From contig JBHJHK010000010.1 of the NCBI GenBank assembly GCA_050330975.1, forward strand, positions 1-16,477: a stretch of 16,477 nucleotides of DNA. The letters are read 5' to 3'. This stretch comes from JBHJHK01 sp050330975 (GTDB taxonomy: Bacteria > Pseudomonadota > Gammaproteobacteria > Competibacterales > Competibacteraceae). Made by a program: the position numbers and the translations under genes. A model generated the notes under the pieces. That model was not told the origin of the DNA. It saw nothing but the letters and a program-made list of their open reading frames with translations, and did no database searches. Of this stretch, positions 1-6,252 are shown in pieces (positions within the stretch are counted from its first letter, which is position 1; each line of letters starts with the position of its first letter).

Positions 1-153
1 GGCGGACCCGGCCTGGGCGGAGCCGAAGATATCGCGCCCATCCAACGCCCGGGGGATGGCTGGGGGTTGGATGGGGGGGGGGGCTTGGTACTTCATCCGG
101 GCCAAAGAGTGGGTCAGCACCGGGCTGAGGCCGAAGTCCTCAAAGGTTGCCAT
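1..153 (-). CDS. DEAD-box RNA helicase, N-terminal fragment (runs off the window)
   Basis: The first 51 codons of a DEAD-box ATP-dependent RNA helicase (RhlE/CsdA-like). These enzymes unwind RNA during ribosome assembly and mRNA decay. The start reads MATFEDFGLSPVL, followed by the Q-motif region (KYQAPPPIQPPAIP, residues 21-34), then LDGRDIFGSAQAGSA, which leads into Walker A at the window edge. The ATG at 153 has AAGGA about 10 bases upstream. Two positions differ from the usual family pattern: PPPIQ where PTPIQ is normal, and AQAGSA where AQTGSG/AQTGTG precedes KT. The rest of the gene is outside the window, so function and integrity cannot be judged. Family assignment is secure; the subfamily is not. 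Confidence 0.85.
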   Translation of the reverse strand, partial: MATFEDFGLSPVLTHSLARMKYQAPPPIQPPAIPRALDGRDIFGSAQAGSA

Positions 154-710
154 TATAGAACGAGTCCTTGATCGGTTGCGCGCAGCCACCGAGAGCCCCG
201 GGGAAGGTCACCTCCGCGCCGTCGCCGGGTAATGGTCGCTGCTTAAAAATCGTTTCCCTAAGGGGGCGCCTGGGGATTCCCTCATTATTGTTGGGCGGTG
301 CTACACCGCGCTCTACAACCCGTCGGTTGGCGGAGTCGCCCTGGAGGCTACCCGCAACATATGGCGATGGACCTTTGTAAAGGCGCTCAGTAGAAACGGC
401 TGTTGGCCACACCCACCGGAGGTGGGACTGCCTTCGAAGTTTGACAGCGGCACACTTTTCTAGAGGTTGGGGCCAGAGTAGACCGAGGTGCCCTGGGTAG
501 AGCGGGAAGTTTTGGCGTTGAGGAAACGATATTTAACAGCCTTTAGACCAAAGCGTCGCGCCCGGGAGGAGTATCAAACTACGGCGCGACACTAGCAGCT
601 TTTTCGGTTGCGGTCAATGAAATAGCCGTGGTGTCACCGGGTCCAGCAACCGGTCCAGGGCCCGTTGTCCCGGCATTGGGTATCCGCCGCCGAAGGGGTT
701 GGCGCCGGTT
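154..710. other. Gene-poor stretch between the helicase and a hydrolase remnant
   Basis: About 557 bases with no convincing coding region in any frame; the open frames here have compositions unlike real proteins. The stretch holds the long inverted repeat and hairpin cluster listed separately, plus an 8-bp perfect stem at 555-562 / 581-588. It lies upstream of the minus-strand helicase gene, so part of it could be its 5' leader. Long leaders are known for deaD-type helicases. Confidence 0.6.
233..550. ncRNA. Possible structured RNA or leader closed by a long inverted repeat
   Basis: Bases 233-259 and 521-550 form an imperfect inverted repeat of roughly 20-25 pairs with one mismatch and a few bulges (core TTAAAAATCGTTTCCCT against AGGAAACGATATTTAA). 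Between the arms are short perfect hairpins: GCGGTG/CACCGC near 297, CAACC/GGTTG near 316, GGCG/CGCC near 329, CCTTT/AAAGG near 372 and CCCACC/GGTGGG near 413. Such density suggests a folded RNA. The strand is unknown; the minus strand would make it the leader of the helicase mRNA. It lacks the conserved motifs of RNase P RNA, tmRNA and SRP RNA. A MITE-like element with terminal inverted repeats is an alternative. Confidence 0.35.
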
Positions 711-1067
711 TTACGCCGTGGTCTCGGCGAAGAAGCGGACAAAGGCCGCGGCGGTGGCCGCGGGGCACTCCTCCTGGGCAAAGTGGCCGGCGTCCACCGC
801 TTCCCCCGTCACCTGTTCGGCCCAGCGGCGCCACAGGCTCAAGGGATCACCCGTGGCGGCGGGAAAGCCGTCTTGGGCGTAGACCAAGTGCAGGGGTGCT
901 CGGATCTTGCGCCCGGCGTCCCGGTCGGTGGCGTCCCTTTGCCGGTCGATCCCCGCCCCGGCCCGGTAGTCCTCGCACAAGGCCTCGATGCGCTGGGGAT
1001 CTTGGAACAGGTCGTCGTTTTCCATGGTGTGCCCTCGGGGGTCTGGGGTCAGGGCGGCGGGGGTCAC
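711..1067 (-). pseudogene. C-terminal remnant of a haloacetate-dehalogenase-like alpha/beta hydrolase
   Basis: A 118-codon frame resembling only the last third of haloacetate/fluoroacetate dehalogenase-type alpha/beta hydrolases, which are normally near 290-300 residues. Recognisable pieces are ALCEDYRAGAGIDRQRD, GRKIRAPLHLVY (core strand), DPLSLWRRWA and DAGHFAQEECP, the last carrying the catalytic-histidine region. The nucleophile elbow, oxyanion-hole segment and most of the cap are absent, so catalysis is not expected. The GTG start overlaps the TGA of the upstream dehydrogenase (GTGA, 1064-1067), so it may still be translated by coupling. An internal ATG at 1025 is an alternative start that keeps all recognisable homology. 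A functional small protein is possible but less likely. Confidence 0.6.
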
Positions 1068-1804
1068 ATGGTCCAGCCGCCGTCGATGACTTGAACCGTG
1101 CCCGTGGTGTAGGCCGATTCGTCGGCGGCCAAATAGACCACCAATGCCGCCACTTCCTCGGCGCGGCCCAGCCGCCCCATGGGTTGCCGCCCGACGAATT
1201 GCTCCAGCACCGCCTGGTAGTCTCCCCCCTGGGCGCGGATGCGCTCCTCTAGGGATGGGGTGGCCACGGTGCCGGGGCAGATGGCGTTGCAGCGGATACC
1301 GTCCTTGACGTAGTCCCGGGCGATGGATTTGGTAAGGCCGATGACGGCCGCCTTGGTGACCCCGTAGACAAAGCGGTTGGGGGCCCCGGTGATGCTGGAG
1401 GCCACCGACGACATGTTGATGATGGAACCGCCCCCCCGGGCGATCATGGCCGGCAACAACGCCTTGGTGAGGCGGTAGACCGAAGTGACGTTGAGCTGGA
1501 GGGACAAGGCCCAGGCCGCCTCGTCGCAGTCGAGGAGGGTGCCGTGGTGGACAAAGCCGGCGCAGTTGAACAGCACGTCCAACCCGCCCACTTCATCGGC
1601 CACCGCTTGGACAGCCGCGCCGTCGGTGACGTCCAGGTACCGGGTGTTGAGGTTGGGATGGCGGCCCTTGAGGTCCTCCAGGGCCTGGGCATTGATATCG
1701 GTGGCCAACACTTGGGCGCCTTCGGCCGCCATGGCCAAGGCGCTGGCCCGGCCGATGCCAGCGCCGGCGGCGGTTATCAACGCGCGCTTGTCTTGTAGGC
1801 GCAT
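1064..1804 (-). CDS. SDR-family dehydrogenase, DHRS6/BDH2-like
   Basis: A 246-residue classical short-chain dehydrogenase/reductase, full length for the family. The nucleotide-binding glycine motif is at residues 11-18 (TAAGAGIG), followed by acidic D36 (ATDIN), which suggests NAD(H) preference. NCAG is at 80-83, the structural Asn at 105, and the catalytic Ser133, Tyr147 and Lys151 (YGVTK) are all present. FVHHGTLLDC, NRFVYG and the GGWTM tail closely match the DHRS6/BDH2 group (3-hydroxybutyrate or 4-oxo-proline type dehydrogenases), which also resembles bacterial 2-keto-3-deoxy-L-fuconate dehydrogenases. The substrate is therefore uncertain. The start at 1804 is set by AGGAGG six bases upstream; longer upstream in-frame starts lack a ribosome site. 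Its stop overlaps the hydrolase remnant. Confidence 0.9.
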   Translation of the reverse strand: MRLQDKRALITAAGAGIGRASALAMAAEGAQVLATDINAQALEDLKGRHPNLNTRYLDVTDGAAVQAVADEVGGLDVLFNCAGFVHHGTLLDCDEAAWALSLQLNVTSVYRLTKALLPAMIARGGGSIINMSSVASSITGAPNRFVYGVTKAAVIGLTKSIARDYVKDGIRCNAICPGTVATPSLEERIRAQGGDYQAVLEQFVGRQPMGRLGRAEEVAALVVYLAADESAYTTGTVQVIDGGWTM

Positions 1805-1856
1805 GGAAATCCTCCTGTGGGGGTGATCTTGATAAATTAGTGGGTCAACGACTGAG

Positions 1857-3164
1857 ATGCGAGGGATGCCCCCCCCCAGGGTGGCCACCCGGGAAGCCCT
1901 GTTGGCCTGGACCCAAGACCCCGGGGCGTTCCGCGCGGCCCTAACGGCCTTCTTCGACCCCTTTTGGTCCATCGAGCCCTTGAGTTCAGCCCAGGTCGAC
2001 CGGCTCCGGGCGGTCATCCACCCCGAGATCCGCATCTCCCCACCGCCGCGGCCCGCCGCCGTGGCGACGGCCAAGGACGAAGCGGTGGCGGACCCCGTCG
2101 CAGACCTCAAGGTCTTGGACAGGCGCCAAGAGGCCAACGCCCGGCGCATCCTGGCGGCCTATCTAAAAAGCGCGTTGGCCGTGACCACCCCCACGGTCAA
2201 AGTCGGCCACTTCGACGCCTGGGCCCGGGACAACGGGGTGAGTCGCAAGGATAAGGAAGACAGTCGAGCCCTGGGACAACGGCTGCTGGCCAAGCTCGAA
2301 GGGGGCGAGGCGGTGGACTCGGGGTACTACCAGTCGGTGTTGATCGACGAGGCCCAGGATTTCGAGGCCAGTTGGTTTCAGTGCGTCCTCGCCGCCATGG
2401 AGGAGCCCTTGGACGGCGATTTGCTCATCGTCGGCGACGGGAGTCAGGGGCTCTATGGCCAGCGGCCCTTCACCTGGCGCGACGTGGGGGTCCAAGCCCA
2501 GGGGCGGACCATCAATCTGCGATTTGACCTGGATAAAAACTACCGCAACAGTCGAGAGATCGTCGAGTTGGCGGCGCTGTTTGCCACGGCGCCCCCGGGG
2601 GACGACGTCCAAGACGGCGTCGGCGCCCTCCAGGTGGACCCCGCCAAGTGCCCGCGGACCACGGGTATCAAACCCTTGCTGCTGTCCTTGGACCAGCGGG
2701 TCCTCGAATTTCAACAGGTGACCAAGCTCGTCAAAGAACGCCTGGACGGCTACTGGCAGGGACAGACCATTCCCCCCGTGGCCCCCCACGACATCGCCAT
2801 TCTCTATCCCTGGCTATCTGGCCAAGAGAAGCCTTTGCTTCGCGAACTCCTCAAGGGTCTCAAGGACCTCACCGAGGTGGTGTGGTTGAGCGATCCCGAT
2901 GACCGCCGGGCCCGTACCCGGGTGGGAGACCCCGGGGTCAAGGTCCAGACCATCCACTCCGCCAAGGGCCTGCAGTACAAAGCCGTCATTCTCATGGCCC
3001 TAGACCATCTCCCCACACCGTTTGACGACAGCGACGAAGCGACAGATGCCCGCTTGCTCTACGTGGGACTCACCCGACCCGAGGACTATTTGGCCCTCAC
3101 CGCCAGCCGCTCGTCGGCCTTTGTGGAGCGCATTGCCCGGTCGGGGAAGGTGGTGGTGATTTGA
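1857..3164 (+). pseudogene. UvrD-like (NERD-family) SF1 helicase remnant lacking Walker A
   Basis: A 435-codon frame matching the C-terminal two thirds of NERD-domain/UvrD-like superfamily 1 helicases. Present are motif II DEAQD (164-168), motif III GDGSQGLYG (193-201), NYRNSREI (228-235), motif V TIHSAKGLQY (365-374) and motif VI LLYVGLTRPEDYL (400-412). The N-terminal NERD nuclease region is missing. The Walker A segment that should follow LDRRQEANARRI (87-98) is absent: the sequence passes directly to the region before KVGHFDAWA. No GxGKT occurs anywhere in the protein. Motif VI has LTRP where LTRA is usual. The first ATG has no good ribosome site. It is probably a 5'-truncated, internally deleted gene that is still open in frame; ATP hydrolysis is not expected. 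Confidence 0.7.
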
Positions 3165-3186
3165 AGGAAAGGCCATGGGCCGTGGA

Positions 3187-4353
3187 CTAACCATCAGCTG
3201 ATGGCCACTCGTCGGCGTCGTCCCGGGTTTCCAACAAGGTCAAGCCATGGTGGTTGATGAGTTCAAGGCGCTGACGGATGGGGTAAACGTCTCCGTAGAG
3301 CAAAAGTGGAAGTTTGTGTTCAAAGGCCCGGATCACTCGGGTAAATTCACTGGAGTCAAAGCGAACTTTGAGCCGACGCAGTTTGCCATCGATCAATGCT
3401 TGTAAAGTAGCGTTGCCGTCGAAGTCTTGAACGCCGCGATCCAGATTGAGGACGTAGCCCATGATAGCCGTTTCCATCAGGGGTTCGCTTTTGCGGTAGA
3501 TATCAGCGGCTTCGTTGAGGACGTCCACCAGTTCATGTTGGAAGTTCACTCGGGGGTTGGGGCGGTTTGCCGGGCGGGCCAGGGCCCAGTGGAGGGAGAC
3601 CTCTAGTCCATGGCCAGCGGTAGCTAGTTTGGCAACGGCTTCGCAGAGGTTGGCGTTGACGCCGTCGGCCAAGGCGTCGTCAAAAGGCTTGAAATCGCCA
3701 CTGGCCAAGGCCTGTTCGGCGGCGCGACGGGCGGATTGCAAGGCCTTACTCAGCCGCAGAGTGACGCGACGGGCGAAGGGCTCATCGTCGAAATCAAGGG
3801 CGAGTTGTTGACCGCGGCGCAGCCCGGGATTGACGGGCGATAGGACGTTGAGTATATAGCTACCGCGTTCAGTTTGGCCGAGGCGTACCGTTTCCAGGTA
3901 TTCCATGGCCCGGCTGAATTTGCGGCTGTGGTGGTACTGGCGGTGGGGGTCGATTTCGGCGCACGCTGCCGCCAGCATCAAGTTTTCAGCTTCGCGGTAG
4001 AGCGTGACGCCGTCACTGATGGAAATATTGCCCCGTTCATCAGCGTGGAGGGCTCGCAGACGGATGGTGTCGGCGCCGGCGGTGCTGAGGTCGCGGTAAA
4101 TGGCCCCCTCGGAGCGACCTTCGGCGCCGGCTAGAGTGGCGATGGCCTCGGCGATGCGGGCCCCATAGTCGGCGATGTCGCGGGTTTTGGGGACTAGGAT
4201 CTCGCACTGCTGGCCGTCGCCTGAGTGGGTATACACCATGCCAAAGGGACCGTAGTCACCGGTGTTTTGCCAACCTTGGGTATCGAGGTAGGCCTTGAGG
4301 TTGACCCAGTTGATGGCCTCCAGGGCGGCTTTGTCGGTAATTTGGATGTTCAT
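3187..4353 (-). CDS. Uncharacterised 388-residue partner of the DUF4365 protein
   Basis: A 388-residue protein that I cannot assign to a named family. It is probably cytosolic, with no signal peptide or membrane segment. The N-terminal part (1-80) is a mixed alpha/beta region beginning MNIQITDKAALEAINW. A distinctive stretch, RLGQTERGSYILNVLSP, lies at 157-173, followed by a long helical region (190-295). The C-terminal part (295-375) has the beta-rich look of an OB-like or similar small barrel (GYVLNLDRG, DGKLRRLKVRF, YGDVYPI). The ATG overlaps the TGA of the DUF4365 gene (ATGA, 4350-4353), with GAGGG about 9 bases upstream, indicating a two-gene operon and probable joint function. Its 3' end converges on the helicase remnant with only a 22-base gap. 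The function is unknown. Confidence 0.85.
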   Translation of the reverse strand: MNIQITDKAALEAINWVNLKAYLDTQGWQNTGDYGPFGMVYTHSGDGQQCEILVPKTRDIADYGARIAEAIATLAGAEGRSEGAIYRDLSTAGADTIRLRALHADERGNISISDGVTLYREAENLMLAAACAEIDPHRQYHHSRKFSRAMEYLETVRLGQTERGSYILNVLSPVNPGLRRGQQLALDFDDEPFARRVTLRLSKALQSARRAAEQALASGDFKPFDDALADGVNANLCEAVAKLATAGHGLEVSLHWALARPANRPNPRVNFQHELVDVLNEAADIYRKSEPLMETAIMGYVLNLDRGVQDFDGNATLQALIDGKLRRLKVRFDSSEFTRVIRAFEHKLPLLLYGDVYPIRQRLELINHHGLTLLETRDDADEWPSADG

Positions 4354-4835
4354 AAGGGATTTCCCTCGTTGGCGTTGTGCATCAAACGCGCCAAGGAATG
4401 GCCGTCAAATATCTGAGACCTGGGTATATGCACAGTGACAGTGGTGTTGTTATCAGTGGCTTTGGCGTTAGCAAGAGATAACCAGTAGCCACAGTGGCGT
4501 AGAATCAATTCCTCCTCTTGGTTGTGGAGTAACCACTGCATCTCGTTTTCGGGAACTAGGACAATGATGAGTATGCGGGGCACCAAACAATCACTGCGCA
4601 AGTCATTGTAATTTTTTAAAGACAAGGGAAAGGCTAATTGATCGCTTCGCATCAATGGTCTGGCAGTGGCTTTGACTTGGAAATCGATGCGTGGTCTTCG
4701 ACCTGTGTGGCTGATGAGAGTACCGTCGATACTTTCGCGGTCGAGTTTGGGCTCAGCGACGTCGAAACCAGCATGGGCAGCAATAGCTTGGATATAGGCT
4801 AAGGAAAAACGCTCTTTTTTGTCGTTAGGTGACAT
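4350..4835 (-). CDS. DUF4365-like protein (putative PD-(D/E)XK nuclease fold)
   Basis: A 161-residue protein resembling DUF4365. The N-terminal helix ERFSLAYIQAIAAHAGF is followed by SIDGTL (D37) and IDFQVKAT (D51, Q53, K55), which fits the D...(D/E/Q)xK active-site layout of PD-(D/E)XK nucleases. A strand-rich part, RILIIVLVPENEMQWLLHNQEE (88-107), and a hydrophilic tail follow. DUF4365 proteins are often found in bacterial accessory and defence regions. The DNA here is clearly more AT-rich than the neighbours (for example about 38% GC in 4561-4620), suggesting horizontal transfer. The ATG at 4835 is the first start after an in-frame stop; only a weak GAGG lies upstream. It is translationally coupled to the 388-residue gene. 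Nuclease activity is inferred, not shown. Confidence 0.75.
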   Translation of the reverse strand: MSPNDKKERFSLAYIQAIAAHAGFDVAEPKLDRESIDGTLISHTGRRPRIDFQVKATARPLMRSDQLAFPLSLKNYNDLRSDCLVPRILIIVLVPENEMQWLLHNQEEELILRHCGYWLSLANAKATDNNTTVTVHIPRSQIFDGHSLARLMHNANEGNPL

Positions 4836-4918
4836 TGATGCGCAGCCTCAATGGTTTTTTCTAGATAGCGAATGCGGATCTTGTCGAGCATGAACCTGGA
4901 AAGCTGAACGTCGCAAGC

Positions 4919-5086
4919 TTAGGCCAAGTTTTGTGAGTTTTTTAGGTAGACCTGGTAGGTCTCGATGGCTGGCATGGCATCATCCATGTCCTCGCTAAAA
5001 TTAGCTACTTGGTCCGAACCTAAAGGTGACAGACGAGTGGGTTCTCCGGACACTCCAGAGACATACTCGGTCTCCCACTCTCCCAA
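4919..5086 (-). CDS. Possible 55-residue small protein between cysD and the DUF4365 gene
   Basis: A short frame with a TTG start at 5086 preceded by a purine-rich GAGGGGGGAGAT, giving a 55-residue acidic peptide (LGEWETEYVSGVSG at the start, ETYQVYLKNSQNLA at the end). Its composition is protein-like, with no low-complexity bias. It begins 34 bases after cysD ends and stops 83 bases before the DUF4365 start, on the same strand. After its TAA the same frame continues open through FMLDKIRIRYLEKTIEAAHQC into the start of the DUF4365 gene. This may therefore be a remnant of a longer gene, or one of two small ORFs. No family was recognised. The call is tentative. Confidence 0.3.
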   Translation of the reverse strand: MGEWETEYVSGVSGEPTRLSPLGSDQVANFSEDMDDAMPAIETYQVYLKNSQNLA

Positions 5087-5120
5087 ATCTCCCCCCTCGG
5101 CCAGGAGTGTCGTCCTCCCC

Positions 5121-6065
5121 TCAAAAATACCCCTCGCGCTTTTTCTCCTCCATGGAACCCCCCTCGTCGTAGTCTATCACTCGCCCTTGACGCTCCGAGG
5201 TGCGGGTGGTGAGCATCTCTTCGATGATGGCGGGGACGGTGTGGGCCTGGGAGAGAATGGCACCGGTGGAGGGATAGCAGCCCAGGGTGCGAAACCGCAC
5301 CTCCTGTTCCTCGGGTATCTCCCCGGGCGTCAGGGGCAGGCGCTCGTCCTCCACCATGATCAAGGTGCCGTTGCGGACCACCATGGGGCGGCGTTTGGCA
5401 AAGTAGAGGGGGGCCACGGGGATCTGCTCGAGGTGGATGTAGAGCCAGACGTCGAGTTCCGTCCAATTGGAGAGGGGAAAGACCCGGAAGGACTCGCCGC
5501 CGTTGAGGCGGGTGTTGTAGAGCCGCCAGAGCTCGGGGCGCTGATTTTTGGGATCCCACTGGTAAAAGCGATCGCGAAAGGAAAACACCCGCTCCTTGGC
5601 GCGGCTCTTTTCCTCGTCCCGCCTAGCACCCCCCAAGGCGGCGTCAAAGCCGTAGTGGTCTAGGGCCTGCTTGAGGGCCTCGGTCTTCATGACGTGGGTG
5701 TGGCGCTGGTGACCGTGGTCGATGGGGTTGATGTTGGCCTTGATCCCCTCCTGATTGATCCACTCGATGACCTCCACCCCCCGCTCCTGGGCGATCCAAT
5801 CGCGAAATTGGATCACCTGGTGGAACTCGTAGGTGGTGTTGACGTGGAGCAGGGGGAAGGGCAGCCGGCCGGGGTAGAAGGCCTTCTCGGCGAGGCGCAG
5901 CATGGCCATGGAGTCTTTGCCGATGGAGAATAACAGCACTGGACGCTGAAATTCGGCGGCCACCTCGCGGATGATCTGGATGCTCTCGTTCTCCAGTTGC
6001 TGGAGGTGGGTGAGGAGATAGCGGTGGTCCACGGTCGGTGTCGGTATCCAAGGGCTGGGGGGCAT
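5121..6065 (-). CDS. cysD: Sulfate adenylyltransferase subunit 2 (ATP sulfurylase small subunit)
   Basis: CysD makes adenosine 5'-phosphosulfate from ATP and sulfate, with CysN supplying GTP-driven energy, in assimilatory sulfate reduction. The 314-residue protein is full length. It has the PP-loop SIGKDS (47-52), FYPGRLPFPLLHV, GGARRDEEKSRAKER (145-159), DPKNQRPELW, VFPLSNWTELDVW, TSERQGRVID and the terminal KKREGYF. The ATG at 6065 gives the usual N-terminus; a TTG 18 bases upstream is an alternative, and neither has a strong ribosome site. One segment is unusual: HVNTTYEFHQVIQFRD (74-89), where other CysD proteins have HVDTGWKF or HVDTRWKF. No cysN follows; the next genes are the small ORF and the DUF4365 module. 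The family is certain; activity depends on a CysN encoded elsewhere. Confidence 0.95.
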   Translation of the reverse strand: MPPSPWIPTPTVDHRYLLTHLQQLENESIQIIREVAAEFQRPVLLFSIGKDSMAMLRLAEKAFYPGRLPFPLLHVNTTYEFHQVIQFRDWIAQERGVEVIEWINQEGIKANINPIDHGHQRHTHVMKTEALKQALDHYGFDAALGGARRDEEKSRAKERVFSFRDRFYQWDPKNQRPELWRLYNTRLNGGESFRVFPLSNWTELDVWLYIHLEQIPVAPLYFAKRRPMVVRNGTLIMVEDERLPLTPGEIPEEQEVRFRTLGCYPSTGAILSQAHTVPAIIEEMLTTRTSERQGRVIDYDEGGSMEEKKREGYF

Positions 6066-6252
6066 GGAATGATGATGCCACAACTCGGCGCCCCATCGGC
6101 AGCGCTCTGGTTACCGAGCCCCCTTTGGGATCCTCGTCGCTGGCGGGGAAGAGCCCCTGAAGAGCGAGACTTCGGCACTCAAAGGCAATCCCCAGTGATT
6201 GTCCAACGGGAGGCCCCTGGTGAGGTTCGTCGCCGGGGATCTGTCGTTGTTG

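Noticed and set aside
140..412. 90-codon minus-strand frame overlapping the helicase start
   Set aside because: No ribosome site, protein-unlike composition, and it overlaps the start of a real gene and the hairpin cluster.
665..1252. 195-codon plus-strand frame
   Set aside because: Antisense to the dehydrogenase and hydrolase remnant; Arg/Pro/Gly-rich shadow typical of GC-rich DNA.
2163..2789. 208-codon minus-strand frame
   Set aside because: Antisense shadow of the helicase remnant, whose motifs on the plus strand are clear.
4965..5663. 232-codon plus-strand frame
   Set aside because: Antisense to cysD; no family features.
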